Positions 1 to 8,431 of a stretch of 64,000 nucleotides of DNA are shown here, one piece after another. The translations under genes were made by a program, and so were the position numbers. Below the pieces are notes generated by a model, which was not told where the DNA came from, made no database searches, and worked only from the letters and a program-made list of their open reading frames with translations. The stretch spans positions 1-64,000 of the forward strand of contig NZ_JAUSTE010000002.1 in NCBI RefSeq assembly GCF_030812675.1, given 5' to 3'. Position 1 is the first letter of the stretch; each line of letters opens with the position of its first letter. This DNA comes from Sinomonas atrocyanea (GTDB taxonomy: Bacteria > Actinomycetota > Actinomycetes > Actinomycetales > Micrococcaceae).

Positions 1-127
1 TCCCCCCCGCGCCCACCCCGCCCCGAGCACCCCCCCCCCCCCCGCGCCCCCCCCCCCCCCCGCGGGGGGGGGGGGCGCCCCCCGCCCCCCCCCCCCCCCG
101 GGGGGGGGGGCCCCCCCCGACGTCGTT
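1..127. other. Low-complexity C/G homopolymer at window edge
   Basis: Almost pure runs of C and G, many longer than ten bases, without codon structure. It stops abruptly at about base 118, where normal high-GC sequence begins. This resembles a low-quality contig end or a sequencing/assembly artefact rather than biology. No gene is called here. Confidence 0.8.
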
Positions 128-139
128 CTCGCCGCGTTC

Positions 140-745
140 TCAGCCCAGTCCGGGCCAACGGGCCAGGTCGGCGGCGACGTCGATGTCGTCGTCGCTGCCG
201 AGGTCGGCGCACTCGACCGTGTCGATCGACTCGGGGTGGGCCTGGAGGTACTCGCGGGCCCCCGTGTCCCCGTGCGCCTGGCGCGCGGCGGCCGCGGCGT
301 GGTCGGGGTCGAGGACCACGGGGTGGCCCGGGCGGCCCTGGTAGGCGGCCCTGGTGATCCGCCCGGGGCGGTGGGCCGAGAGCAGCCGGGAGATGACGTC
401 GGGGCCGACGCCGGGCTGGTCCACCAGCACGATCGCCACGGGCAGCCCGGGCTCCAGCTGGAGCGCGCGCCCGACTCCCGCGCGCCAGGCGCGGGACATC
501 CCCTCCTCCCATCCGGTGACGCGCAGGACCACCGGTTCCACCTCGCGGTCCGGGGGCCGGACCGAGGCCGCGATCTCGTCGGCCCGCGGCCCGAGGACCA
601 GGAGGGGCCGGCCGCCCGCCGCGCTGGCGGCCCGGACGGCCCGGGCCGCCAGCGTCTCCCCCTCGAGCGTCAGGAGGGCCTTGGGGCCGAGGCCCAGCCG
701 CCTCCCGAGCCCGGCGGCGAGCACGACGATGCAGGGGCTGCTCAC
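140..745 (-). CDS. MobA/MocA-like molybdenum cofactor nucleotidyltransferase
   Basis: A 201-residue protein with GTG start. The N-terminus VVLAAGLGRRLG, followed by a conserved Lys (GPKALL), is the nucleotide-binding signature of the MobA-like NTP transferase family (MocA, NTP_transf_3). LVDQPGVG about 110 residues in matches the metal-binding D-x-P region, and GRPGHPVVL matches the family's C-terminal substrate segment. MocA attaches CMP to molybdopterin. The start overlaps the NCS2 permease stop by 4 nt (GTGA), so the two are translationally coupled. The xanthine-dehydrogenase-type operon divergent from this cluster is the likely consumer of the cofactor. CTP versus GTP preference cannot be read from the sequence. 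Confidence 0.75.
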   Translation of the reverse strand: MSSPCIVVLAAGLGRRLGLGPKALLTLEGETLAARAVRAASAAGGRPLLVLGPRADEIAASVRPPDREVEPVVLRVTGWEEGMSRAWRAGVGRALQLEPGLPVAIVLVDQPGVGPDVISRLLSAHRPGRITRAAYQGRPGHPVVLDPDHAAAAARQAHGDTGAREYLQAHPESIDTVECADLGSDDDIDVAADLARWPGLG

Positions 746-2367
746 CGGGGCGCCTGGCGTTCCTGCAGGATCCTGTGCACCCCTCCAGTGTCGGTGATCT
801 CTCCGGCCCCGATCATCCGGTGCACGTCCTCGAAGCAGTGCTCGGGGACGACCGCCACCTCGGCGCCGTCGCGGTCCACGATGGCTCCGTTGCGGAGCTG
901 GTCGCCGTCGCGCAGATGGGCCAGGGCATCCGCCCGCACGATCCGCACCGGGGCGGCAGCCAGGACCGACGGGTTCCGGGAGTTGCCCGCCCGCAGCTCG
1001 TTGAAGAGGAGGTTGAGGATGATCGCGACGATCGCGGCGGCGCTGATCCCGGATCCCAGGATCGTCTGGGCCCAGGCGGGGAAGTCGCGGTAGAAGTGGG
1101 GCGCGGCCACCGGGATCAGGCCGAAGGCGAACGCGACGGCCACGACGACCAGGTTCATCGAGTTCCGGTAGTCCACCTTGGCCAGGGTCCGGACACCGGA
1201 GGAGGCCACGGTGCCGAACAGCACGATCGAGGCTCCGCCCAGGACCGGGGCGGGGATGGCCGCGACCACCTGGCCGATGGCGGGGAACATGCCGAGCCCG
1301 GCCATGATGACGCCGGCCGCGGCCACCACGAAGCGGCTGCGGATGCCCGTCACGGCGACGAGGCCCACGTTGGCCGCGAACGCCGTCTGCGTGAACGAGT
1401 TCAGCAGCGGGGCGCAGGCGGAGGAGAGCATGTCCGCCCTCAGGCCGTTGGCGACGCGGCGCGAATCGACCTTGGCCCCGACGATCTCGCCCACGGCGAG
1501 GATGTCCGCCGTCGTCTCCGTCATGGTCACGAGGACCACGATGAGCATCGAGACGATGGAGGCCACCTCGAAGGTCGGCGGCCCGAAGGCCAAGGGGGCA
1601 GGGAAGGTGATTGGGGCGCCGCGGCCCACGCCCGAGAAGTCCACCATGCCCAGGGCCGCGGCCACGGCAGTGCCGAGGATGAAGGACAGCAGGATCGACA
1701 GGCGCGAGATCATCCCCACGCCCACCTTGGACAGCAGCAGCACGATGAGCAGGGTCGCCCCGGCCAGGCCGAGGCTGCGGAGGTCTGCGGCCCCGTCCGT
1801 GCCGTGCCCGGCGGCCCAGGAGATCGCCACGGGGAGCAGCGAGATCCCGATGACGGTGATGACGGTGCCGGTGACGACCGGCGGGAAGAAGCGGATGATG
1901 CGCGAGAACGCGCCGGCCGTCAGGAAGCCCACCGCCGAGGAGACGATGACGGCCCCGAAGATCGCGGTGAGATCGTGGCCTCCGGCCAGGATCGCCAGCA
2001 TGGGGGCGACACCGGCGAAGGAGACGCCCTGGACGAGCGGCAGCCGTGAGCCGATGAACGGGGCGCCCACGCTCTGCACGATGGTGGCGAAGCCGCCCAT
2101 GAGCAGGCACGAGCTGATCAGCAGTGCGGTCTTCTCGCCGGAGAGGCCGGCAGCCTGGCCGATGATGAGCGGGACGGCGACGATCGCGCCGTACATGGTG
2201 AGGACATGCTGGAAGCCGTAGGCGCCGGTGCGTCCCAGCGGGAGCCTCTCGTCCTCGGGGCCCGGGGCGTGGTCCGTGCGTGCTGCACGTCCCCAGCGGG
2301 CCGCCAGGGCCTGGGTCTTGGTGCCGGCGGCCGGTGTGGTCGGTCTGGTCGGTGTGGTCGGTGACAT
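742..2367 (-). CDS. NCS2 family purine (xanthine/urate) permease
   Basis: A 541-residue polytopic membrane protein with about 12-14 hydrophobic segments after a ~45-residue cytoplasmic N-terminus. QHVLTMYGAIVAVPLIIG is the classic start of the nucleobase-cation-symporter-2 core. ETTADILAVGEIVG matches the NCS2 signature whose acidic residue contacts the purine, and SFTQTAFAANVGLVAVTGI matches the next conserved helix. Bacterial homologues are xanthine and uric-acid symporters (PbuX/PucJ/UacT type). The neighbours guanine deaminase and xanthine dehydrogenase support purine uptake. A strong AAGGAGG precedes the ATG at 2367. The last ~60 residues form a soluble tail ending in ERQAPR. Substrate specificity is inferred from context. 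Confidence 0.88.
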   Translation of the reverse strand: MSPTTPTRPTTPAAGTKTQALAARWGRAARTDHAPGPEDERLPLGRTGAYGFQHVLTMYGAIVAVPLIIGQAAGLSGEKTALLISSCLLMGGFATIVQSVGAPFIGSRLPLVQGVSFAGVAPMLAILAGGHDLTAIFGAVIVSSAVGFLTAGAFSRIIRFFPPVVTGTVITVIGISLLPVAISWAAGHGTDGAADLRSLGLAGATLLIVLLLSKVGVGMISRLSILLSFILGTAVAAALGMVDFSGVGRGAPITFPAPLAFGPPTFEVASIVSMLIVVLVTMTETTADILAVGEIVGAKVDSRRVANGLRADMLSSACAPLLNSFTQTAFAANVGLVAVTGIRSRFVVAAAGVIMAGLGMFPAIGQVVAAIPAPVLGGASIVLFGTVASSGVRTLAKVDYRNSMNLVVVAVAFAFGLIPVAAPHFYRDFPAWAQTILGSGISAAAIVAIILNLLFNELRAGNSRNPSVLAAAPVRIVRADALAHLRDGDQLRNGAIVDRDGAEVAVVPEHCFEDVHRMIGAGEITDTGGVHRILQERQAPR

Positions 2368-2496
2368 GGAAGGAGCCTCCTTCGGCGCGCGGGCGGTGCC
2401 CGGCGCGCAAGGTTGGGCGATCCTCTGTTGTTCCCGGGGCCATCGTGGGGGCCCTCGCCGGGAAGTGTCCAGATCTTGTGGGGGGGGTAGGGGGAA

Positions 2497-2994
2497 TCAG
2501 TACTCGGTGCGGCTGGCGTTGGCGGCCCAGGCCTCAAACGGTGCGGTCCGGCGCTCCACGGCGATGTGGCGCACCGGGAGGGCCCGGTCCCGTTCCTCGG
2601 GGCTGCGGGCGAAGAACTCGTAGAACTCCGCGTCGTCGAACCCGCCGGCGGCGGCGTCGTGGCGGTCCGCGGCGAAGTACACGGCGTCGAGCCGCGCCCA
2701 CAGCGACGCGGACAGGCACAGCGGGCACGGCTCGCAGCTGGTGTAGAGCACCGACCCGGTGAGGTCGAAGGTGCCCAGGGCGCTGCACGCGGTCCGGATC
2801 GCCATGACCTCGGCGTGCGCCGTCGGGTCGTTGTCCGCGGTCACCCGGTTGACGGCGAAGAACTCGCGCCCGTCCGGGGTGACGACGACAGCGCCGAACG
2901 GGCCGCCGTCGGCGGCCGCGTTCCGGGCGGCGAGATCGATGGCGCGCTCGAGGAAGTCCTGCGTGCGGAGGGTGCCTTGGGGTGTGGTCGACAT
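2497..2994 (-). CDS. guaD: Guanine deaminase, cytidine-deaminase fold
   Basis: A 165-residue zinc hydrolase of the CDA/tRNA-adenosine deaminase family. TAHAEVMAIR supplies the zinc His and catalytic Glu, and SCEPCPLC supplies the two zinc cysteines (PCxxC). The C-terminus with FYEFFARSPEER and conserved aromatic residues resembles Bacillus GuaD, which converts guanine to xanthine, the substrate of the enzyme encoded divergently. ATG at 2994 was chosen because it begins the family-like N-terminus and has AGGA upstream. An in-frame ATG at 3060 would add 22 residues without homology-like character. The promoter region shares an inverted duplicated block with the xdh operon. Confidence 0.85.
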   Translation of the reverse strand: MSTTPQGTLRTQDFLERAIDLAARNAAADGGPFGAVVVTPDGREFFAVNRVTADNDPTAHAEVMAIRTACSALGTFDLTGSVLYTSCEPCPLCLSASLWARLDAVYFAADRHDAAAGGFDDAEFYEFFARSPEERDRALPVRHIAVERRTAPFEAWAANASRTEY

Positions 2995-3076
2995 GATGCT
3001 CACGTCCTGTGCGTCATGGGAGGACCCAAGGGAACGGTTCATGTCCATCGGCGGGTCCACCCGGCTGTCAGATCAT

Positions 3077-3130
3077 GCCCGGTAGATAGCCCCTGAAGCC
3101 GGGGCCCGCCATTGGCTGAGACAACCGTAG
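3077..3130 (-). promoter_or_regulatory. guaD-side copy of an inverted duplicated promoter block
   Basis: Read on the minus strand, this block begins CTACGGTTGTCTCAGCC, continues ATGGCGGG and ends CTATCTACCGGGC. The same three elements in the same order and nearly the same spacing occur on the plus strand at 3227-3277, facing xdhC. The gap between guaD and the xdh operon (2995-3388) holds these two copies and no convincing gene. Shared elements suggest one regulator (or one RNA leader element) controlling both directions. The regulator is unknown. Confidence 0.5.
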
Positions 3131-3226
3131 GGCAGCCGCCCGTGAGGCGCAACACATCTTCGGAAAACTATTTCCATTCTCGGTTCGACGCGCCCGGAAG
3201 CCGTTGCAGTCCGCGCAGCCTTTCCG

Positions 3227-3277
3227 CTACGGTGTGACCCAGCCCATGGCGGGTCCTGACTGGACTATCTACCGGGC
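3227..3277 (+). promoter_or_regulatory. xdh-side copy of the inverted duplicated promoter block
   Basis: Contains CTACGGTGTGACCCAGCC, then CATGGCGGG, then CTATCTACCGGGC, mirroring 3077-3130. The terminal 12 bases CTATCTACCGGG (3265-3276) are a perfect inverted repeat of 3078-3089. The block ends about 110 nt before the first candidate xdh start codon. It is either a pair of operators for a purine-responsive repressor or a leader RNA motif. Confidence 0.5.
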
Positions 3278-3388
3278 GAGCAACCACGCCACCGTGCTGG
3301 ACTGCCGCCAGAGAGCTCCCGGTACCTCCTCCCGACGTACCGGCGCTCCGCCCCGCGGCGGCCCAGAGCCACCGAGGAGTTGACCGCC

Positions 3389-3433
3389 GTGACCTTCCCT
3401 TCAGCATGCCCCTGCCCCGCCTGGCGGCGGTGA
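3389..3433 (+). CDS. Possible 14-codon leader peptide upstream of xdhC
   Basis: GTG at 3389 lies 9 nt after a good GAGGAG ribosome-binding site (3374-3379). It reads 14 codons, MTFPSACPCPAWRR, to TGA at 3431-3433. That stop overlaps a GTG in the xdhC frame (GTGA, 3430-3433), the arrangement used by every other gene pair in this operon. It may be a translated leader that couples or regulates xdhC translation. It is short and could be chance; no homology is claimed. Confidence 0.3.
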   Translation: MTFPSACPCPAWRR

Positions 3434-4611
3434 CCGTGCTCGAGCGACTCCAGGATTTTGCCCCGGCCCTGTCCGACCCCGAGGAGTGGGCCATCGCCAC
3501 AGTGGTGGCCGCCTCGGGCTCCGTCCCCCGGCCGCCCGGGACTTCCATGGCCGTCCGGCGCGACGCGCTCGCCGTCGGCTCCCTGTCCGGGGGCTGCGTC
3601 GAGGCCGCCGTGGTGGACGCGTGCCTGACCGTGCTGGAGACCGGGACCGCCGGCGTCGTCGAGTTCGGCTACGGCGACGAGGACGGCCTCGGCGTCCGCC
3701 TGACCTGCGGCGGAAGCCTCCAGGTCCTCGCCCAGCCGACGACCGACCTCCGCGGCGCGCTCCCGTCCCTGGCCGCCGCGGTGGAGGACCTCCCGGTGAG
3801 GGCGGTCGCCCTCCTCCGCGCCCTCCCGGGGGCAGCTGTCGACCTGCCGGCGCCTGCGCTCCTGGACCCGGCCGCCCCGCTGCCGGCCGCGGTGACCGGG
3901 ATGCTGCCGGAGCGGTCAGCGCAGGAGCTTCGGTCGGCGCTGGAGGCCGGAGGCACCCGGACCGTACCCGTGCACGGCGCGGCGGCTGACGGCTGCCCGG
4001 TCCTCGGGCGCCTGCTCGTCGAGTCGCACCGGCCGCCGCCGCGGCTGATCGTCTACGGCGCCAACGACTATGCCGCGGCGCTGGCCGCGGCCGCCCGGCC
4101 CCTCGGCTGGCGTGTCACGGTCTGCGATGCCCGACCGCTGTTCTCCACCGCCGCCCGCCACCCCTCGGCGCACGAGGTGGTGGCCGAGACACCGGCCGTG
4201 CACCTGCGGTCCGAGCACGCCGCGGGGCGCCTCGACTCGCGGACGGCCGTCGCCGTCCTCGGCCACGACCCACGATTCGACCTCGCCGTCCTGGACCAGG
4301 CCCTCCGCATGGACCTGGCCTACGTGGGGGCGATGGGATCGCGCACCACCCATGGGCGCCGCGCCGAGGACCTGCTGCGCGGCGGCCTCCCCGAGGGCCT
4401 GCTGAGCCGGCTCCACTCCCCCATCGGCCTGGACATCGGCGCCCTGACCCCGGAGGAGGTGGCCGTGGCGATCCTCGCCGAGATCATCGCGACCCGGCGC
4501 GGACGGGACCGCGCGGTGCACCCCCTCCGGGACACCGCCGGGCCCGTCCATGCGCCCCGCGGCATGGACACGGCTCCCGCCTCGTGGAAGGTGCACCCCC
4601 GATGGACATGA
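3430..4611 (+). CDS. xdhC: XdhC/CoxI family molybdenum cofactor maturation protein
   Basis: About 393 residues. The N-terminal domain carries VAASGSVPRPPGTSMAV and GSLSGGCVEAAVV, typical of XdhC_CoxI proteins, and LTCGGSLQVLAQP contains the conserved cysteine region. From about residue 205 a Rossmann-like XdhC_C domain starts (LIVYGANDYA) and ends near IGALTPEEVAVAILAEI. Family members bind and sulfurate molybdopterin cofactor and insert it into xanthine dehydrogenase. GTG at 3430 is preferred because it overlaps the leader-ORF stop; ATG at 3406 (8 residues longer, weak ribosome-binding site) is the alternative. The 3' end overlaps the FAD-subunit gene by 10 nt. It is first in the operon rather than last, which is somewhat unusual. 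Confidence 0.85.
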   Translation: MTVLERLQDFAPALSDPEEWAIATVVAASGSVPRPPGTSMAVRRDALAVGSLSGGCVEAAVVDACLTVLETGTAGVVEFGYGDEDGLGVRLTCGGSLQVLAQPTTDLRGALPSLAAAVEDLPVRAVALLRALPGAAVDLPAPALLDPAAPLPAAVTGMLPERSAQELRSALEAGGTRTVPVHGAAADGCPVLGRLLVESHRPPPRLIVYGANDYAAALAAAARPLGWRVTVCDARPLFSTAARHPSAHEVVAETPAVHLRSEHAAGRLDSRTAVAVLGHDPRFDLAVLDQALRMDLAYVGAMGSRTTHGRRAEDLLRGGLPEGLLSRLHSPIGLDIGALTPEEVAVAILAEIIATRRGRDRAVHPLRDTAGPVHAPRGMDTAPASWKVHPRWT

Positions 4612-5576
4612 CCAGCGTCGAGGAAGTCCTGATGAGCGCCGACCCCGACACGTGGCGGCCCGGCGACTCCTGGCTCGCCGGCGGGACCGTGCTGCTCTCC
4701 TACGGGACCGACATCACCCGGGGGCGGCCGCGGCGCCTCCTGGACCTCACGGGGGCGGGATGGCCGTCCGTGGTCTGGCACGCCGAGGGAGAATCCGAGG
4801 CCGGGAACGAGGACGCCGGCCCCAGACCCGGACAGGAGGTGTGGCCCCTGCCCGCGCTCGAGCTGGCCGCGACCTGCCGCGTCGCCGAGGTGTATGCACT
4901 GCCCGACGCCGCAGACCTGCCGCTGCCCCGGGATCTCCTGCCCGGGCTCGACCTCTTCCGGCCCTGCTGCGACTCCTTCGTGGCCTCCTACAAGATCTGG
5001 AACGTCTCGACCGTCGGCGGCAACGTGGCGACGGCCCTCCCGGCGGGGCCCATGACCTCGCTGCTGGCCGGCCTCGACGCGGTCGCCGTCCTGCTCGGCC
5101 CCGAGGGCACGCGCCGCGAGCTGCCGGTCGCCGACCTCGTCCTCGGCGAGGCCCACACGGCGCTGCGCGGCGGCGAGCTCATCCGCTGCTTCCGCATCCC
5201 GGTGGGCGCCCTGCGCCAGCCCTCGGCCTTCCGGCGCATCTCCCTCACCGAGCGGGGACGGTCCGCCGCCCTGCTCATCGGCCGCCGCACCGGCCCCGAC
5301 CGCCTCCGCATCGTCGTGACCGCCTCCACGCGCCGCCCCCTCGTGGTCGACCTCGGAGGGGCAGGACAGCCCCCGGCCAGCGGCGACGGCTGGCGTTCCG
5401 CCGTCGACACCGCGGTAGCGGACGGGGGCTGGCACGACGACGTCCACGGCGCCCCCGACTGGCGGCGCGCCATGACGCACCGGCTCGGCGACGAGATCCT
5501 CGCCGAGCTGCTGCCCGGCATGGCCGGCGCAGCGAGAACCACCGGCGACATCACCGTGGAGAGGACCACCCGATGA
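4602..5576 (+). CDS. Xanthine dehydrogenase-family FAD-binding subunit
   Basis: About 324 residues with the PCMH-type FAD-binding fold of molybdenum hydroxylases. SWLAGGTVLLSYG corresponds to the first FAD pyrophosphate motif. SYKIWNVSTVGGN with ATALPAGPM corresponds to the second flavin motif (TxGGN followed by a small-residue loop). The C-terminal part (about residue 200 onward) is the CO-dehydrogenase flavoprotein C-terminal domain. It should pass electrons from the Fe-S centres to NAD+ or another acceptor. ATG at 4602 is 10 nt after GGAAGG; GTG at 4584 and ATG at 4608 (4-nt overlap with the xdhC stop) are alternatives. It overlaps the catalytic subunit gene by 4 nt. Confidence 0.85.
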   Translation: MDMTSVEEVLMSADPDTWRPGDSWLAGGTVLLSYGTDITRGRPRRLLDLTGAGWPSVVWHAEGESEAGNEDAGPRPGQEVWPLPALELAATCRVAEVYALPDAADLPLPRDLLPGLDLFRPCCDSFVASYKIWNVSTVGGNVATALPAGPMTSLLAGLDAVAVLLGPEGTRRELPVADLVLGEAHTALRGGELIRCFRIPVGALRQPSAFRRISLTERGRSAALLIGRRTGPDRLRIVVTASTRRPLVVDLGGAGQPPASGDGWRSAVDTAVADGGWHDDVHGAPDWRRAMTHRLGDEILAELLPGMAGAARTTGDITVERTTR

Positions 5577-8431
5577 CCACTGCACCCAGCACCGCCGGCG
5601 ATCCGCTGTTCCCCTCGCCCCGGGAGGGCGAGGCCCTCGTCGACGGGCGCCCCGTCCCCGTCCGGCCCGAGCCGGGGCAGTGCCTGCGCACGTGGCTGCG
5701 CGACAACGGCGCCCTCGGCGTGAAGAAGGGCTGCGACGCCGGGGACTGCGGCGCCTGCACCGTCCACGTGGACGGGACGCCCGTCCACAGCTGCATCTAC
5801 CCCGCCCACCGGGCGTCCGGGCGCACGGTCACGACCGTCCAGGGCCTCGGCACCCCGGAGCACCTGCACCCGATGCAGGAGGCCTTCCTGCGGGCCGGCG
5901 CCTTCCAGTGCGGCTTCTGCACCGCCGGCATGATCATGACCGCCTGCACCTTCACCGACCGGGAGCGCTCGGACCTGCCCCGCAGCCTCAAGGGCAACCT
6001 CTGCCGGTGCACCGGCTACCGCTCCATCGAGGACGCCGTCCGCGGCCGCGTGAACGTGGAGGAGGGCTACGGCGGGGTCGGCTCGAGCACCGGGGCTCCC
6101 CAGGGCCCCGGCGTAGTGACCGGCACCGTGCGCTACACGATGGACATCGACCCCGCGGAGCTGCCGGGCGCGCTGCTGCACGCCGCCGTGGTGCGCTCCC
6201 CGCACGCCCACGCGCGCGTGCTGGGCATCGACTCCTCCCTGGCACTCAGCGAGCCCGGAGTCGTCGCCGTCCTCACCCACGAGGACGCCCCTGCCCTCCG
6301 GTTCTCCTCGGCGCAGCATGAGCTGTCCACGGACGACCCCGACGACACCCGCATTCTCGATGACGTGATGCGCCACGTCGGCCAGCGCGTGGCACTCGTC
6401 GTGGCCGAGACGCCGCGGGCCGCCGACCGGGGAGCGCGGCTCGTGGACGTCCGCTACGAGGTGCTCCCCGCGGTGCTGGACCCCGAACAGGCGGACGCGC
6501 CGGGGGCCCCGGCCCTCCATACCGGACGCGATGCCGAGGAGTCCCGCATCGCCGATCCCGAGCGGAACATCCTCGCCGTGGCGCACGGGGAGATCGGGAA
6601 CCTCGACGAGGGGCTCGCAGCCGCGTCCGTGACCCACGAGGCCACCTACCGCACCCATCGCCTCTCCCACGTGGCGCTCGAGACCCATGGCTCCATCGCA
6701 TGGACTGACGGGGAGGGCCGGCTCGTCGTACGGTCCAGCACCCAGGTTCCCTTCCTCGTCCGCCGCACGCTCTCCCGTATCCTCGGCCTCCCCCAGGACC
6801 GGGTCCGGGTCTTCTGCGAGCGCGTGGGAGGCGGCTTCGGCGGCAAGCAGGAAGTGCTCACCGAGGATCTGGCCGCACTCGCCACGCTCGCCACCGGCCG
6901 GCCGGTCAAGCTCGAGCTCTCGCGCAGCGAGGTGTTCTCCGCCACCACGGTGCGCCACCCCTTCCGGATCCGGGTGCGGGCCGGTGCCGACGCCGAGGGT
7001 CGCCTCACCGCTCTGGGCGTGGACGTCCGTGTGGACACGGGGGCCTACGGCAACCACGGACCGGGGGTGATGTTCCACGGGTGCGGGGAGTCCCTCTCGG
7101 TCTACCGCGCCCCGAACAAGAAGGTCGACGCCTGCGTGGTCTACACCAACAACGTCCCCTCCGGCGCCTTCCGCGGATACGGGCTGAGCCAGATGATCTT
7201 CGCGGTCGAGTCCGCCATGTCCGAACTGGCCGGCCAGCTGCACCTGGACCCGCTCGAATTCCGCCGCCGCAACGTGGTCGGCGTCGAAGACCCGATGATC
7301 TCGATGCACGAGGAGCCCGAGGAGGACGTCCACTTCGGCAGCTACGGGCTGGACCAGTGCATCGATCTGGTCCGCGACGCGCTCGCCCGCGGCCGTGACC
7401 GTGAGGAGGCGGCGGAGGCCGCCGGGCACGCCGATCCGCTCGGGGCCGAGTGGAAGGTCGGCGAAGGCACGGCAATCGCCATGATCGACACCGTGCCGCC
7501 GCGGGGCCACCACGCCCACGCACACGTGCGCCTCCTGCCGGGCGGACGGTACGAGGCCCGCGTGGGGACGGCAGAGTTCGGCAACGGCACTTCCACGGTG
7601 CACGCGCAGCTCGTGGCCACCGCCCTGGGGACCACCACCGAGCACGTGGTCCTGCGCCAGTCCGACTCGGACCTCGTCGAACATGACACGGGCGCCTTCG
7701 GGTCCACGGGCACCGTGGTGGCCGGCCGCGCCACCGACGCCGCCGCGCGGGAGCTGGCGGACGCCCTCCGCGCGGCCGCCGCCGCACGCACCGGCAGCGA
7801 CGCGGCGCGCTGCGAGATCGCGGGCTCGGTGGTGCGCACCCCGCACGGCGACGTGGAGCTCGATGCGCTGCTCGGCGACGTCGCCGGGAGCAGCGACCAG
7901 GAGCGCTACGTCGGGCGGGGCCACTGGGGCGGCACCCCGCGGTCGGTGTCCTTCAACGTCCACGGCTTCCGCGTGGCGGTGAACACGGGCACCGGCGAAC
8001 TGCGCATCCTGCAGTCGGTCCAGGCCGCTGACGCCGGGAAGGTGATGAACCCGCACCAGTGCCGCGGCCAGGTCGAGGGAGGCATCGCCCAGGCCATCGG
8101 CGCGGTGCTGCACGAGCAAATCCGCATCGACGACGCCGGCCGGGTCACCACCGACATCCTGCGCCAGTACCACGTGCCGACCTTCGCGGACATCCCCCGC
8201 AGCGAGGTGTACTTCGCCGACACCGAGGACTCCCTCGGACCCCGCGGGGCCAAGTCCATGAGCGAGTCCCCCTTCAACCCGGTGGCCCCGGCGATGGCCA
8301 ACGCCATCGCCGACGCCATCGGGATCCGCTTCACCTCCACGCCGATCGCCCGCGACACCCTCCATGCCGCGCTGCGCGCCCGCGAGGACCAGCACCCGGC
8401 GCGGCCCCACGACGAGGACGTTCGCCGGTGA
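5573..8431 (+). CDS. Fused [2Fe-2S]-molybdopterin subunit of xanthine dehydrogenase-type hydroxylase
   Basis: 952 residues. The N-terminus is a plant-type ferredoxin domain (GCDAGDCGACTVH, about residues 53-65), then the second [2Fe-2S] domain (QCGFC about 112, NLCRCTGYR about 143). The rest is the aldehyde oxidase/xanthine dehydrogenase molybdopterin domain: GGGFGGKQE (about 420), SGAFRGYGLSQ (about 530), EFGNGTSTVHAQ, and KSMSESPFNP near the end, where the Glu is in the position of the catalytic base. Fe-S and Mo domains are fused while FAD is separate, unlike the common Fe-S/FAD fusion (XdhA) plus XdhB. The reading frame is continuous, so the fusion is real. Xanthine is the inferred substrate from guaD and the purine permease; another heteroaromatic purine is possible. 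Confidence 0.87.
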   Translation: MTTAPSTAGDPLFPSPREGEALVDGRPVPVRPEPGQCLRTWLRDNGALGVKKGCDAGDCGACTVHVDGTPVHSCIYPAHRASGRTVTTVQGLGTPEHLHPMQEAFLRAGAFQCGFCTAGMIMTACTFTDRERSDLPRSLKGNLCRCTGYRSIEDAVRGRVNVEEGYGGVGSSTGAPQGPGVVTGTVRYTMDIDPAELPGALLHAAVVRSPHAHARVLGIDSSLALSEPGVVAVLTHEDAPALRFSSAQHELSTDDPDDTRILDDVMRHVGQRVALVVAETPRAADRGARLVDVRYEVLPAVLDPEQADAPGAPALHTGRDAEESRIADPERNILAVAHGEIGNLDEGLAAASVTHEATYRTHRLSHVALETHGSIAWTDGEGRLVVRSSTQVPFLVRRTLSRILGLPQDRVRVFCERVGGGFGGKQEVLTEDLAALATLATGRPVKLELSRSEVFSATTVRHPFRIRVRAGADAEGRLTALGVDVRVDTGAYGNHGPGVMFHGCGESLSVYRAPNKKVDACVVYTNNVPSGAFRGYGLSQMIFAVESAMSELAGQLHLDPLEFRRRNVVGVEDPMISMHEEPEEDVHFGSYGLDQCIDLVRDALARGRDREEAAEAAGHADPLGAEWKVGEGTAIAMIDTVPPRGHHAHAHVRLLPGGRYEARVGTAEFGNGTSTVHAQLVATALGTTTEHVVLRQSDSDLVEHDTGAFGSTGTVVAGRATDAAARELADALRAAAAARTGSDAARCEIAGSVVRTPHGDVELDALLGDVAGSSDQERYVGRGHWGGTPRSVSFNVHGFRVAVNTGTGELRILQSVQAADAGKVMNPHQCRGQVEGGIAQAIGAVLHEQIRIDDAGRVTTDILRQYHVPTFADIPRSEVYFADTEDSLGPRGAKSMSESPFNPVAPAMANAIADAIGIRFTSTPIARDTLHAALRAREDQHPARPHDEDVRR

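Noticed and set aside
1-127. G/C homopolymers as a telomere or structured DNA element
   Set aside because: Irregular single-base runs at the very edge of the window without a repeat unit look like poor sequence, not a telomere.
775-2221. Long plus-strand open frames opposite the NCS2 permease
   Set aside because: Antisense frames in high-GC DNA are often open. Composition is His/Asp/Arg/Gly-rich without motifs, whereas the minus frame is a clear transporter. The same reason removes the long antisense frames over xdh, cys and men genes.
3168-3405. Minus-strand frame across the guaD-xdh promoter region
   Set aside because: Arg/Ser-rich with no recognisable family or ribosome-binding site, and it crosses the duplicated promoter block.
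4550-5572. Upstream extension of the Fe-S/Mo subunit frame to 4550
   Set aside because: This part overlaps the FAD subunit in another frame and is Arg/Pro/Ala-rich without motifs; the ferredoxin domain begins right after ATG 5573.
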